In this document: piece after piece, positions 24,971 to 34,482 of the stretch
Layout of the letters: each line of letters starts with the position of its first letter
How positions within the stretch are numbered: the first letter of the stretch is position 1
NCBI RefSeq assembly: GCF_014873145.1
Contig: NZ_JADBEK010000001.1
Coordinates: forward strand, 12,400,001-12,464,000
Source of the DNA: Nonomuraea angiospora
GTDB taxonomy: Bacteria > Actinomycetota > Actinomycetes > Streptosporangiales > Streptosporangiaceae
Reading direction: 5' to 3'
Length of the DNA: 64,000 nucleotides
Position numbers and translations under genes: made by a program
Notes under the pieces: generated by a model
Told to the model about the DNA's origin: nothing
Database searches by the model: none
Seen by the model: only the letters and a program-made list of their open reading frames with translations

Positions 24971-25848
24971 TGCTCAAGGTCGGCGTGAACCTACCGTCGT
25001 TCGGCGTGGACGAGACCGCCGGGGTGCGCGAGCATGCCCGGCACGCCGAGGAGCTCGGCCTGGAGTCGGTCTGGGTCGGCGACCATCTGATCCCGGTGCG
25101 GCCGTTCCTCGACGGCACCATCGTGCTGGCCACGGCCGCCGCCGTCACCGAGCGCGTCAAGATCGGCTTCGGGGTGATGGTCCTGGCGCTACGCCCGGTC
25201 GCCTGGGCCGCCAAGCAGATCGCCAGCCTGCAGCACCTGTCCGGCGGTCGGGTGCTGCTCGGCGTCGGCTCGGGCGGCAGCGTGCACGGCGACGCAGCCT
25301 GGCGGGCCGTCGGTATCCCCTACGCCGAACGCGCGCAGCGCACCGACGCCGCCCTGGAGATCCTGCCGAGCCTGGTCGAGGGCAAGCCCACGAACGTGAA
25401 CGGCGAGGTGATCACTCTCTCGCCGGGCGCGACGATGCCGCCCGTCCTCATCGGCGCCGGCCCCATGCGCCGAGCCGCCCGTTTCGCCGACGAATGGTAT
25501 CCGGCGTTCTCCACGCCGGCCGAGATCGCCGAACAGACCCGCCAACTGGCCGGCCTCGCCGCCGAATACGGCCGTCCGGCGCCGCGCGTCACGATCGGCC
25601 TCAGCATCGGTCTCGGCGACCTGCCCACGTCGGTGATCGACGCTCAGGCCCGGTCGCTGATGGAGTACGGGATGACCGAGGAGGAGGCCCGTGGCGGCCT
25701 GGTCACCGGCCCACCCGCCGCGGCCGCCGAACAGTTGGCCGCACTCGCCGAGGTCGGCGTGCACCGCGTCATCGCGATGCCGTTCCCCGCCGACCGCCTC
25801 CGCCAGAGCGAGCTGCTGGCCGAGACCAACCGCCTCCTGAACCCCTGA
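24970..25848 (+). CDS. LLM-class (F420/flavin-dependent) oxidoreductase
   Basis: 292 residues, ATG overlapping the upstream stop in TGATG. The fold of the bacterial luciferase-like family is visible: VGVNLPSFGVDETAGVREHARHAEELGLESVWVGDHL, RVKIGFGVMVLALRPVAWAAKQIASLQHLSGGRVLLGVGSGG, and PVLIGAGPMRRAARFADEWYP. The sub-family binding F420 or FMN cannot be fixed by eye, but an actinomycete setting favours F420. The preceding gene encodes a quinone reductase, so the pair may reduce or detoxify an organic substrate. The far longer in-frame extension to 23893 is shadow of the upstream gene. Confidence 0.92.
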   Translation: MLKVGVNLPSFGVDETAGVREHARHAEELGLESVWVGDHLIPVRPFLDGTIVLATAAAVTERVKIGFGVMVLALRPVAWAAKQIASLQHLSGGRVLLGVGSGGSVHGDAAWRAVGIPYAERAQRTDAALEILPSLVEGKPTNVNGEVITLSPGATMPPVLIGAGPMRRAARFADEWYPAFSTPAEIAEQTRQLAGLAAEYGRPAPRVTIGLSIGLGDLPTSVIDAQARSLMEYGMTEEEARGGLVTGPPAAAAEQLAALAEVGVHRVIAMPFPADRLRQSELLAETNRLLNP

Positions 25849-26012
25849 AGGTCTGGGCCTGCCGCTCGGGTCAGTGCCACCAGCCTCAAAGTTGCGCTGG
25901 CCACTGCGAGCGACGGCTGCGGTGCCCGATCCTCCGCCCAGAAGCAGTCCGGCGTACGTTCAGGGCGAGCGGATGCCCGTCGCCGCCGACGTCGCCGAGC
26001 GAGCTTGAGAGC

Positions 26013-29000
26013 TCAGGTGCAGCAGCCGCCGCCCCACGCCTCGCACCAGTCGATGCCGTGGGTGTCGCGCAGCTCCCAGTAGAACCTGGTTCTAGGCCTT
26101 CGTCGCGGGGCCAGCTCGTCCAGCGAGTAGGCGTCGTGGAGCCGCCCGTTGACCATCGTCATCGCCACGGTGGTGGAGTTGCCGATGTCGTCGAGAGGGT
26201 TCTCGCGCAGCACGATCAGGTCGGCGAGCTTGCCTGCTTCGAGCGAGCCGATCTGGTGATCCACCCCGAGGCTCTCGGCCACGTTGATGGTCGCGGTCCG
26301 CAGCACCCGATGCGCCGGCATCCCACCCGCGGCCAGCAGGGCCATCTCCCAGTGCATGGCCAGCCCCGGGATCTCGCCGTGCGAACCGGCGTTGATCCGC
26401 ACGCCCGCCTGGTCGAGCCGGTTGACCGAGCGGGAGACGGCCAGGACGCCGATGTCGTACAGCTCGTCGGCCACGTGGATCGTGGTCATGGCCCGCGCGT
26501 AGGGCGGCGCCTCGTACGGCGTGTTCAACGGGCTGTAGCCGCTCAGGCAGGCCTGGACATACGTGCGGACCCGGGGGTCCTTCCACACCTCGGTCCGCTG
26601 GTACATGTAGTTCTCGCCGAACAACTCGCCGAACGCGACCACCAGCGTGGGCGTGTTGGACACGCCGGACAGGGCCATGAGCCGCACCACGTCGTCGTAG
26701 AGGGTCGCGACGGGCAGGTTGTGCTCGAGGTTGGTGTGGCCGTCCAGGATCATGCTGATGTTGTTGTAGAAGTGCGTCTCGCCTTCTACGACGATGTTGA
26801 CGCCATGTTCCCGGGCGGCCTTGACCAGCATCTGCCGGTGCCGGCGCGCGGGCTGCTTGTAGCTCTTGACGCTCAGCGCGCCCAGGGCCTTCTTCCTGCC
26901 CAGCACGCCCGCGGCGTCCGCGTAGGTCTCGATCGGGCTGTAGAGGTGGAAGACGTTCTGCGGACGGCCGTGGATGGCCGAGCCGGTGCCGATCCAGCGG
27001 GGACCGACCGTCAGCCCGGCCTGCGTGGTCTCCGTGCTCTCGAAGCTCGGCAGCTCGGAGGGGAACGGGTCGAAGTTCGTGGTCACGCCGAAGGCCAGCG
27101 CGGCGAACCTGGCCGCCTGCTTCTGCGGGGTCAGGCCGTTCTCCGAGCCGCCGTCGATGTGCCCGTGGGCGTCGATGAGCCCCGGCATCACCGTCATGCC
27201 CGAGCAGTCGATGACGGTGGCGTCCTCCGGCACGGTGACCTGCCCGACCGCGACGATGCGGTTGCCCCGTACGACGACCGTGCCCTGGCGGTGGACCTCC
27301 TCGCCGCGCATCGTGATCACGGTGCCGCCGACCAGCGCCACGCACCCGTCGGGCACGTCGGCGTCCACGGTGAGCTTCACCGGCGAGGGCCGCTCGATCA
27401 GTGACCAGTCGCCGGTCTCCCGCACGTGCAGCTCCGGCCCGACCGCCCAGTGCACGCTGCGGCCGTCGGCTGCCCAGGCCAGCGCGTAGCCTCCGTGCTC
27501 GGTGAGCCGGTGGCAGGGCAGCTCGCGGGTTTCCGCCGTGACGAGCAGCTCGTGGCCGGTCTCGCGGTACGGGATGACGTGGTACTGGTCGGCGTTCCGA
27601 AACGCCAGCCACCCGCGGTCCGGGCTCAGCCGCAGCTCGTAGGTGTCGGGGTCGGCCGCGCGGGCGTGCACCCTGCGGTCGCCGCCGCGCAGGTCCACGC
27701 TGAAGAGCACCTCGACAGGCATGTCGCCGGAGGAGTCCACGGCGGTGGCGTAGACCCGGGAGCCGTCCGGGCCGAAGGCCGGGGCGTCGTCGGCCGGGCC
27801 CAGGTAGCGGGGTTCGCCGCCGCCGCTGCTCACCACGTACAGGCCGGGGCGGGCGGAGGAGCCGCCGAGCTGCACGTCGTGCTCCTGCAACCGGTACGCG
27901 ATCAGTGTCCCGTCGGGGCTGAAGGCGGGCTGGCGCAGCACCCCGGACGACGCGGTCACCTCGAGAGCCTGGTCCCAGCGGTCCCGCCGGCACACTCGCA
28001 GCGTGCTGCCGCGTTCGTCGTCCCACTCGACGTAGGCGAGCCGGCGGCCGTCGCGGCTGTAGGCGGGCTCGACGGCGTGCAGCGTGTGGTCGCCGACGGG
28101 GACGACGGCGTCCTTGCCCCGGGTGGTGTGCCAGAGCCGGCCCAGCGCGGTGAAGGCCACGTCCTGCCCGCCGGGCGCGACGGCCAGGTGCCGCACCGCG
28201 CGCGCCACCACCTTGTCCGGCGCCAGGTCGTGCCGGACGCGGACCGGCTCGGTGACCGTGTGGCGGCACTCGGCGGTGAACGGGATCGGCGCGTGCTCGC
28301 CGCTGTCCATGTCGATCCGCCGCAGGCCGCCACCCGCCCAGATGGCGACATGGCGGCTGTCGGGGAACCAGGAGAACCTCGGGTAGTAGTTGCCCTGGAG
28401 CTCCCAGACCGCCTGATTGTCGCGGTCGAGGCCGTCGAAGACCGGGCGCTGCCTGCCGTCGCCGGTCAGGTCCAGGCAGAACAGCACGGTCTTGGCCATG
28501 ACGCGGCGGATGAACGCGAGCCGCCTGCCGTCGGGGGAGAGGGCCGCCCGGATGGCGCCGCCGAAGCCGCCGACGACCGTGTCGGTGTGCCCGTCCTCCA
28601 GCCTGCGCCGCCGGATGGAGTAGGTGGCGTGGTTGGCGTCCACGTAGATCTTGGGGTTGACCAGGCGCTCGGTGTAGTAGAGCCAGGCGCCGTCCGGCGA
28701 GAGCGCGGGTTCCAGCACGTCGCGCCCGCTCGGCGGCACGTCCACGAGGAGCCGGCCCTGTCCGGGGCCCTCGAAGAGGCGGATCTGGGAGGAGAAGAGC
28801 TTGCGGTGCGCGCGGAAGATGGCCGGCGCGATCACGCTGCGCCCGTCCGGGCCCCAGATGGGGTCGGTCAGGAGCATGTCGGTGTCCCGCGTGAGCCGGC
28901 GCGGGTTCGAGCCGTCGATGCCGCAGACCCACAGGTTGTCGAACCCGTCGGCGTCGCTGAGGTAGAGGATCTCCGTCCCGTCCGGGCTGACGGACGGCAT

Positions 29001-29195
29001 CCGGTGCATCGCCGGGCCGCCCAGCAGCAGGGTGGCCGTGCCGCCGCCGGCGGGAACGGAGTAGAGGTCGCCGAGCAGGTCGAAGACGATCGTCGTTCCG
29101 TCGGGGGTGACGGAGACGCTCATCCAGGTGCCCTCGGAGGTGGTGAACGAGATCTCCCGCGAGGGCTGTCCGGTCGCGGCGATGTCCCAGGTCAT
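26013..29195 (-). CDS. TolB-like propeller - amidohydrolase fusion, cytoplasmic
   Basis: 1060 residues from ATG 29195, overlapping the upstream stop (ATGA). Roughly residues 20-640 are WD40/TolB-type blades with repeated SPDG (SVSPDGTEILYLSDADG, PALSPDGAWLYYTERL, AFSPDGTLIAYRL). Residues of about 690-1060 form an amidohydrolase: VMPGLIDAHGHIDGG carries the HxH metal site, with further His in VVEGETHFYNN, DGHTNLEHNLP and NAGSHGE, and the typical end GSLEAGKLADLIVLRENPLDD. Relatives act as prolidase-like or imidazolonepropionase-like hydrolases, often exported. This one has no signal peptide. It is the last gene of the importer operon under LacI-type operators, so it probably acts on an imported compound. 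Confidence 0.9.
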   Translation of the reverse strand: MTWDIAATGQPSREISFTTSEGTWMSVSVTPDGTTIVFDLLGDLYSVPAGGGTATLLLGGPAMHRMPSVSPDGTEILYLSDADGFDNLWVCGIDGSNPRRLTRDTDMLLTDPIWGPDGRSVIAPAIFRAHRKLFSSQIRLFEGPGQGRLLVDVPPSGRDVLEPALSPDGAWLYYTERLVNPKIYVDANHATYSIRRRRLEDGHTDTVVGGFGGAIRAALSPDGRRLAFIRRVMAKTVLFCLDLTGDGRQRPVFDGLDRDNQAVWELQGNYYPRFSWFPDSRHVAIWAGGGLRRIDMDSGEHAPIPFTAECRHTVTEPVRVRHDLAPDKVVARAVRHLAVAPGGQDVAFTALGRLWHTTRGKDAVVPVGDHTLHAVEPAYSRDGRRLAYVEWDDERGSTLRVCRRDRWDQALEVTASSGVLRQPAFSPDGTLIAYRLQEHDVQLGGSSARPGLYVVSSGGGEPRYLGPADDAPAFGPDGSRVYATAVDSSGDMPVEVLFSVDLRGGDRRVHARAADPDTYELRLSPDRGWLAFRNADQYHVIPYRETGHELLVTAETRELPCHRLTEHGGYALAWAADGRSVHWAVGPELHVRETGDWSLIERPSPVKLTVDADVPDGCVALVGGTVITMRGEEVHRQGTVVVRGNRIVAVGQVTVPEDATVIDCSGMTVMPGLIDAHGHIDGGSENGLTPQKQAARFAALAFGVTTNFDPFPSELPSFESTETTQAGLTVGPRWIGTGSAIHGRPQNVFHLYSPIETYADAAGVLGRKKALGALSVKSYKQPARRHRQMLVKAAREHGVNIVVEGETHFYNNISMILDGHTNLEHNLPVATLYDDVVRLMALSGVSNTPTLVVAFGELFGENYMYQRTEVWKDPRVRTYVQACLSGYSPLNTPYEAPPYARAMTTIHVADELYDIGVLAVSRSVNRLDQAGVRINAGSHGEIPGLAMHWEMALLAAGGMPAHRVLRTATINVAESLGVDHQIGSLEAGKLADLIVLRENPLDDIGNSTTVAMTMVNGRLHDAYSLDELAPRRRPRTRFYWELRDTHGIDWCEAWGGGCCT

Positions 29196-30268
29196 ACGGC
29201 GACCTCCGTCCAGCCGTCCGCGGTGACCGCGCATGGGCCGCCCTCCTGCAGGACCAGGGTGCGGCGATCGAGGTCGAAGCTGATGAGCATCTTCGTCTCC
29301 CACCGGTCGGTCTCGGGAGCGCCGGGCCGGGGGTGCGCGCAGACCGGCGCGCCGTCCTCCCAGTGGTGGATGAGCCCCTTCGCCCATTCGGTACGGCTCT
29401 GCGCGGTCATGACGGACCTGCGCTCGCGCAGCACCTCCATGCGGGGCAGGGTGTCGTCGCCGATGGCCGCCAGCCGGTCGCCCCTGGCGAGGCCCGGGTC
29501 GAGGAAGTGGTTGGTGTGCAGCAGGAATCCCTCCTCGGGCGGGAGCACCACGACCTCCTCGGGCGAGGCCTCGATGACGGCGCCGTCCGCGCTTCGCCCG
29601 TCCCAGGTGAGCACCGTGAACGAGGCCGAGGCCGTGAGCGGGGCCGAGCGGACGATGTCCACGGCGTCCTGTACGGATCGCGCGGTGTCGAGCACCTGCC
29701 TGGCGACCGCGTGGATGGGCACACCTTCCCGCGTGCCGTCGGAGGTGTGGCAGAGCAGCGTGAACAGCAGCCCGAGCCCGGAGCTGTTGATGCCGGCCTT
29801 GCCGAGCACGCCGTTCTCGGCGAACGTGGCGACCGTCAGGTCCGCGGGCGAGGTGTGCTTCAGCACGGTGAAGTTGCCGACCGAGGGGATCCAGTCCCAG
29901 GTCTGCAACGCCCTGGGCGGCTCGCCCGGGGGCAGCCAGGCCGCCGCCGTGCACTCCTTGAGCCCGGCGATGGAGCCCCTGACCAGGATCTCGGTCCGGC
30001 AGTTGAGCGCCGCGACCTCCCACAGCTCCAGGCCCGTGCCCTGGGCCACGCCCTCCAGCTCGGTGGCGAGCCCGGGGGACCAGGCGCGCAGGTGCTCGTA
30101 GCCCTGCTCGGCGATGCGGCGCACGGTGTGCCGGTCGAGCTTGGCCGCGTCGAAGAGCCAGGCGTAGTCCTTGGCCGTGCCGTGGATCTGGGCCCGCCAG
30201 CGTTCCCCGATGCCGCGGCCGCGAGTGAGCGGGTCGCGTTCGTCCGAGAAGTGGTAGTTGATGGACAT
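29192..30268 (-). CDS. C45-family autoproteolytic acyltransferase/hydrolase
   Basis: 358 residues. The fold resembles acyl-CoA:isopenicillin N acyltransferase. After LNCRTEIL comes GLKECTAAAW, where Cys106 should become the N-terminal nucleophile after self-cleavage. Then follow LQTWDWIP, GKAGINSSGLGLLFTLL, and a C-terminal WETKMLISFDLDRRTLVLQEGGP. Family members cleave or transfer amide-bound acyl groups (penicillins, peptides, N-acyl amino acids). It sits between the importer ATPase gene (7 bases away) and the amidohydrolase gene (overlap), so the product is likely used on the imported substrate. It has no signal peptide and is cytoplasmic. Confidence 0.88.
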   Translation of the reverse strand: MSINYHFSDERDPLTRGRGIGERWRAQIHGTAKDYAWLFDAAKLDRHTVRRIAEQGYEHLRAWSPGLATELEGVAQGTGLELWEVAALNCRTEILVRGSIAGLKECTAAAWLPPGEPPRALQTWDWIPSVGNFTVLKHTSPADLTVATFAENGVLGKAGINSSGLGLLFTLLCHTSDGTREGVPIHAVARQVLDTARSVQDAVDIVRSAPLTASASFTVLTWDGRSADGAVIEASPEEVVVLPPEEGFLLHTNHFLDPGLARGDRLAAIGDDTLPRMEVLRERRSVMTAQSRTEWAKGLIHHWEDGAPVCAHPRPGAPETDRWETKMLISFDLDRRTLVLQEGGPCAVTADGWTEVAV

Positions 30269-30275
30269 CGGCGCC

Positions 30276-31139
30276 TCAGAACCGCAGGTGGCGGCCGATG
30301 GGCACGACCATCGGGGTCTGCGAGACCGGGTCGGGGATCACCTTCGACTTCAGCCCGAAGACCGCCTCCACCAGCTCCTCGGTGACGATCGCGCCGGGCT
30401 CGCCCTGGGCCACGATCTCCCCCTTGCGCATGGCGATCAGGTGGTGGGCGTAGCGGCAGGCGAGGTTGAGATCGTGCAGTACGACGGCGATGGTCCGTCC
30501 CTCCTCGCGGTTGAGCTGTACCAGCAGGTCCAGCACGTCGACCTGGTGTTGTACGTCGAGATACGTCGTGGGTTCGTCGAGCATGAGGATGCCGGTCTCC
30601 TGGGCCAGGGCCATCGCGATCCAGACGCGCTGGCGTTGCCCGCCGGACAGCTCGTCCACGGACCGGCCCGCGATCTCGGCGGTGCCGGTGGCCTGCAGCG
30701 CCCAGGCGACGACCCGCTCGTCCTCGTCGGTCCACTGCCTGAACCACTTCTGGTGCGGGTAGCGGCCCCGGCACACCAGGTCGGCCACCGTGATCCCCTC
30801 GGGTGCGGTGGGCGTCTGCGGCAGGATGCCGATCTTGGTCGCGAGCTGCTTGGACGGCATCTCGTGGATCGCCTTGCCGTCGAGCGTCACGACGCCGCCG
30901 CGCGGCTTGAGCAGCCGGGCCAGCGCCCGCAACGTCGTGGACTTGCCGCAGGCGTTCGCGCCCACGAGGACGGTGATCTTGCCGGGTGGGATGTCGATGT
31001 CCAGGCCGCTGACGATGTCGGCACCGTCGTAGCCGAGCCTGAGCCGGCGGCCGCACAACTGCTGCTCCCGCTCCGGCGGTCCGGCGGGGGAGTCCAGGGT
31101 CACCGCGTGCGGCAGGTCGTCCGCTCGGAAGGATGGCAT
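30276..31139 (-). CDS. FecE/FepC-type siderophore ABC transporter ATP-binding protein
   Basis: 287 residues from ATG 31139. Walker A VGANACGKSTT, Q-loop LPQTPTAPEG with VADLVCRGRYPHQ, signature LSGGQRQRVWIAMALAQ, Walker B LMLDEPTTYLD and switch His LHDLNLA are intact. The RGRYPHQ and TYLD features are typical of ferric-siderophore ATPases. It powers the two FecCD-type permeases encoded upstream in the same operon. The N-terminal extension of about 30 residues before the domain is longer than usual. The frame back to 31280 was rejected because it overlaps the permease gene. Confidence 0.94.
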   Translation of the reverse strand: MPSFRADDLPHAVTLDSPAGPPEREQQLCGRRLRLGYDGADIVSGLDIDIPPGKITVLVGANACGKSTTLRALARLLKPRGGVVTLDGKAIHEMPSKQLATKIGILPQTPTAPEGITVADLVCRGRYPHQKWFRQWTDEDERVVAWALQATGTAEIAGRSVDELSGGQRQRVWIAMALAQETGILMLDEPTTYLDVQHQVDVLDLLVQLNREEGRTIAVVLHDLNLACRYAHHLIAMRKGEIVAQGEPGAIVTEELVEAVFGLKSKVIPDPVSQTPMVVPIGRHLRF

Positions 31140-31144
31140 CGCCG

Positions 31145-32185
31145 TCAATCTCCTTGTCCTGAGCTGTTCGTGGTGGCCAGCAGCCAGAGCAGGTACGGGG
31201 CGCCGGCGATGCCGGTGATGATTCCGACGGAGACCTCGGTGCTGGCCAGCGCCGTACGGCCGACCAGGTCGGCCACGCACACCAGGACGGACCCGGTCAG
31301 AGCGGCCAGCAGCAGCGCGGGCCCCGGTGACCTGGCCAGCCGCCGGGCCACCGGAGCGGAGACGAACGCCACGAAGGCCACCGGCCCGGCCGCGCCGATC
31401 CCGGCGCCGGCCAGCGCCACCCCCGCGACCAGCAGGAGCAGCCTGGCCCGCTGGACGGGCACGCCGACGGCTGTCGCGGAATCGTCGCCGAGCTCCAGCA
31501 CGTTGAGCTGCTTGCCGAGGGCCAGCGTGACCGGGATCAGCACCAGCAGCATCAGCACGACCGGTTCGATGTTCTCCCAGCCCCGCCCGTTGAGGCTGCC
31601 GCTCAGCCAGAGCGCGGCGGAGGCCGCGTCGTGCGTGTGGGCGCGGGTCCAGAAGAACTGCGTCAGCGCGGTGGCGACCGCCCCGACGCCGATGCCGATC
31701 AGGACCAGGCGGTAGCTCGACAGCCCGCGCCGGTAGGCGAAGCCGTAGATGAGGGCGGCGGTGAGCAGCGCGCCGATCGTCGCGGCGAGGGAGAGCGGCA
31801 GGCCGCTCAGCCCCAGCAGGGTGAGCCCCATCACCGCGGCCAGGCTGCCGCCCGCGGTGATGCCGAGGACGTCCGGGCTGGCCAGCGGGTTGCGCGCGAG
31901 CGACTGGAAGACCGCGCCGGACATGCCGAACGCGGCCCCGACCAGCACGGCGAGCAGCGCCCTCGGTAGGCGCAGCGACTGGATCACGAACACCTCGCCG
32001 CGCTCGCCCGACCCGAACGCCGCGGGCAGCACGCGCAGGAGCGAGATCGTGAAGTCGCCGACGGACAGGCTCAGGCAGAACGCCAGCAAGGCGGCCAGCG
32101 CCAGGCCGATGGTGACCGCGCGCTTGCGCCCGGCCACGCGGGCGCGCGTACGCGACACGTGGAGGAGGACGTCGTAGGTCGTCAT
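31145..32185 (-). CDS. FecCD-type siderophore ABC permease
   Basis: 346 residues from ATG 32185. Nine or ten membrane helices with the BtuC/FecCD signatures LRLPRALLAVLVGAAFGMSGAVFQSLARNPLASPDVLGITAGG, GIGAAGPVAFVAFVSAPVARRL, and the EV SVGIITGIAGAPYLLWLL end. It is the second of two adjacent permeases, as in FepD-FepG pairs, and should form the channel for a metal-chelate complex. Its start overlaps the stop of the first permease (ATGA). The ORF continues upstream as shadow to 32827. Confidence 0.94.
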   Translation of the reverse strand: MTTYDVLLHVSRTRARVAGRKRAVTIGLALAALLAFCLSLSVGDFTISLLRVLPAAFGSGERGEVFVIQSLRLPRALLAVLVGAAFGMSGAVFQSLARNPLASPDVLGITAGGSLAAVMGLTLLGLSGLPLSLAATIGALLTAALIYGFAYRRGLSSYRLVLIGIGVGAVATALTQFFWTRAHTHDAASAALWLSGSLNGRGWENIEPVVLMLLVLIPVTLALGKQLNVLELGDDSATAVGVPVQRARLLLLVAGVALAGAGIGAAGPVAFVAFVSAPVARRLARSPGPALLLAALTGSVLVCVADLVGRTALASTEVSVGIITGIAGAPYLLWLLATTNSSGQGD

Positions 32186-33243
32186 AGGGAGGCCAGATTC
32201 TTGCGGCGGACGAGGGCGATGAACACCGGCGCGCCGAGCAGCGCGGTCACGATGCCGACCTGCAGCTCGGCCGGCGCCGCCACGAGCCGGCCGACCACGT
32301 CGGCGGCCAGCAGCAGCACGGGGGCCAGCACCGCGCTGTAGGGCAGGATCCAGCGGTAGTCGGGGCCGACGATCGCGCGGGCGATGTGCGGCACGGTCAG
32401 GCCGATGAAGACGATCGGCCCGGCCGCGGCGGTGGCGGCGCCCGCCAGGATCATGACCGCGACGCCGCAGACGATCCGAGCGCGGGTCACGTTCTCGCCG
32501 AGAGAGCGGGCCACGTCGTCGCCGAGCGCGAGCGTGTTGAGCACCCGGCCGCTGACCAGCGCCAGGACGGCTCCCACGGCGACGAAGGGCCACACCTGTG
32601 CGGCGATGTCGGCGCCGCGGCCCGCCAGCGATCCGGTGGACCAGGCCCGGTAGGCGTCCATGGTCCTGACGTCCAGGAGCTGGACGAGCGTGGTGAAGGA
32701 GGCCAGCAGGGCCGTGACCGCCGTGCCCGCCAGCGCGAGCTTGACGGGCGTGGCGCCGTCCCTGCCGATGCTGGAGATCAGGTACACGACCACCACCGCG
32801 ACGCCGGCGCCGAAGAAGGCGAACCACACGTAGCCGAGCAGGGTCGTGACGCCGAAGAACTGCACGCCGGTCAGCACCGCGAGCGCGGCGCCCGCGTTGA
32901 CGCCGAGGATGCCGGGCTCGGCGAGCGGGTTGCGGGACACGCCCTGCATCACGGCCCCGGCCAGCCCGAGCGCCAGCCCGGTGAGCAGTCCGATGGCCGT
33001 GCGCGGGAGGCGCAGGGAGCGGATGACGGTCTGCGCCTCGTCCGCGGGGTCGAAGCGCAGGAGCGCGTCGAACACCGACGACGCCGGCAGATGCCGGGAA
33101 CCGAGCACCAGGCCGGCCAGGGCGACCGCGGCCAGCACCGCGATCGCGACGACCAGCCCGGCGGGGCGGCCCAGCCCGGTGACCAGGCCCTTGCGGGGCG
33201 CCGCCTGGCTCTGCCGGAAGGAGGTCCGTACGGTGGCGGCCAT
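32182..33243 (-). CDS. FecCD-type siderophore ABC permease
   Basis: 353 residues. The start ATG lies 5 bases after the binding-protein stop. The signature IRSLRLPRTAIGLLTGLALGLAGAVMQGVSRNPLAEPGILGVNAGA is followed by the coupling-loop sequence LNTLALGDDVARSLGENVTRARI and the C-terminal GIVTALLGAPVFIALVRRK. It forms a heterodimer with the permease at 31145 for uptake of a siderophore-like substrate. The DNA has no Fur or DtxR box that I could recognise; a LacI-type palindrome heads the operon instead. Confidence 0.94.
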   Translation of the reverse strand: MAATVRTSFRQSQAAPRKGLVTGLGRPAGLVVAIAVLAAVALAGLVLGSRHLPASSVFDALLRFDPADEAQTVIRSLRLPRTAIGLLTGLALGLAGAVMQGVSRNPLAEPGILGVNAGAALAVLTGVQFFGVTTLLGYVWFAFFGAGVAVVVVYLISSIGRDGATPVKLALAGTAVTALLASFTTLVQLLDVRTMDAYRAWSTGSLAGRGADIAAQVWPFVAVGAVLALVSGRVLNTLALGDDVARSLGENVTRARIVCGVAVMILAGAATAAAGPIVFIGLTVPHIARAIVGPDYRWILPYSAVLAPVLLLAADVVGRLVAAPAELQVGIVTALLGAPVFIALVRRKNLASL

Positions 33244-33248
33244 GCGGG

Positions 33249-34277
33249 CTACACGCTCCCCGAGCGCTTGAGCACGGCGGTGAGATCCTGGATCTGCTTG
33301 GTGTAGTCGGCGTAGTTGAGCGAGACCCGCACCCAGCTGCCGACCTGGCCCGCCTGCACGGCCTTCATGGCGTTCCAGGTCGGATACTTCTTCAGCGCCT
33401 CGTTGCCGAGGGTGTAGCCGCGGGCGTCCACCAGGACGACGCTCGGCTGGTACTTGGCGGCGTTCTCCCAGCTGACCGCCTCGTAGTAGGAGCTGACGAG
33501 CTTGCCCTTGGGAGTCATCACGTTGACCCCCCAGTCCTTAAGGTCGAGCAAGTCGGGGAACAGGTCGGGCACGGCGAAGTAGACCTGCTCCTGCGCCGGG
33601 GTCACGGCCAGCACGGTGAGGTTCGAGCGCTCCTTGGCGGTGCTCTTCAGCTCGTCGACCGCGCTCTGCCACGTGGTGCGGGCCTGCGCGATCGCGCCTG
33701 CGTCGACGTCCGCGCCCAGGGCCTTGGCCAGCTCGGAGAAGCGCTGGATGACGTGCGAGGACGGCTTGGTCGAGTCGACGGCCAGGATCGGGGCGATGGC
33801 CTTGGCGTCGTTCTGCATCTTCTCGGTCTGGAAGCCGTACACGCCGCCGGGGAACAGCACCCCGTCGCCCGTGTAGAAGGTCGAGACGATGACGTCCGGC
33901 CTGAGCGCCGCCAGCTTCTCCATCTTGACCTCGCCGAAGACCTCGCCGATCGACTCGACGCCGCTCAGGTCGAGCCCCTTGAGCATGGGATTGCCGGCGA
34001 AGGGCGCGCCGCCGAAGATGCCCACCGGTTTGATGCCGAGGTGCATCAGGGCGTTGGCGGCGTCCTCCTGGGCGACGACCCGGATGTCCTTCTTGTCGAG
34101 CCGAACCGTTTCGGCACGGTCGTCGGTGAAAGAGAACGAACCTGCCGCCGCGGATGCCTCCCTTGCCGGCTCGGGCTGTGACCCGCAACCGGTCACGACA
34201 AGCAACGCTGCGGTAACCAGAGCGATAAGACGAGGGCGAATGCTGAAACTGTCAGGCGATGTGGGGGGCGCGCTCAT
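33249..34277 (-). CDS. Iron-siderophore-type ABC substrate-binding lipoprotein
   Basis: 342 residues. After an unusually long N-region the lipobox LVVTGC puts the lipid on Cys31. The FepB/FhuD-like fold is visible: RVVAQEDAANALMHLGIKPVGIFG, EVKMEKLAALRPDVIVST, SSHVIQRFSELAKALGADVDA, and the C-terminal TKQIQDLTAVLKRSG. It captures the chelate outside the membrane and delivers it to the two permeases. It is the first gene of a six-gene operon whose control region carries an imperfect copy of the 18-bp palindrome at 34353-34370. The metal and ligand are unknown. Confidence 0.93.
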   Translation of the reverse strand: MSAPPTSPDSFSIRPRLIALVTAALLVVTGCGSQPEPAREASAAAGSFSFTDDRAETVRLDKKDIRVVAQEDAANALMHLGIKPVGIFGGAPFAGNPMLKGLDLSGVESIGEVFGEVKMEKLAALRPDVIVSTFYTGDGVLFPGGVYGFQTEKMQNDAKAIAPILAVDSTKPSSHVIQRFSELAKALGADVDAGAIAQARTTWQSAVDELKSTAKERSNLTVLAVTPAQEQVYFAVPDLFPDLLDLKDWGVNVMTPKGKLVSSYYEAVSWENAAKYQPSVVLVDARGYTLGNEALKKYPTWNAMKAVQAGQVGSWVRVSLNYADYTKQIQDLTAVLKRSGSV

Positions 34278-34352
34278 GTTGTTCCTCTCTCGGCGCCTGT
34301 CCGGTGCTCTCTCAGCCCGTTGACGTGCAGCGCTGGCGGCCGAAGCGTTCTA

Positions 34353-34370
34353 TGCCTGAACGTTTCGGCA
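34353..34370. promoter_or_regulatory. Putative LacI-family operator upstream of importer operon
   Basis: TGCCTGAACGTTTCGGCA differs at two adjacent positions from the perfect palindrome at 34483-34500. It lies 76 bases before the binding-protein start, in the divergent control region. The central ACGTTT core and TGCC/GGCA ends match LacI-family sites. I infer that the LacI protein encoded at 35734 binds here. Confidence 0.7.
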
Positions 34371-34482
34371 CATACAACCACCGGCCATTGGCAGTGTCAA
34401 CGGTCAATCAGGAAGCGAAGTCGCCGAGCTGATGACGGGCTGTCCGGAGACTGTTGCGTCTTTCGGGGGAGATGCCTATGGT

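Noticed and set aside
26092-28932. A very long minus-strand frame (946 codons) inside the amidohydrolase gene
   Set aside because: Composition is Arg/Pro/Gly-rich with no motifs. The overlapping frame has clear TolB and amidohydrolase signatures.
27426-30101. Long plus-strand frame opposite the amidohydrolase and C45 genes
   Set aside because: Antisense shadow typical for GC-rich codon bias; no start site and no recognisable domain.
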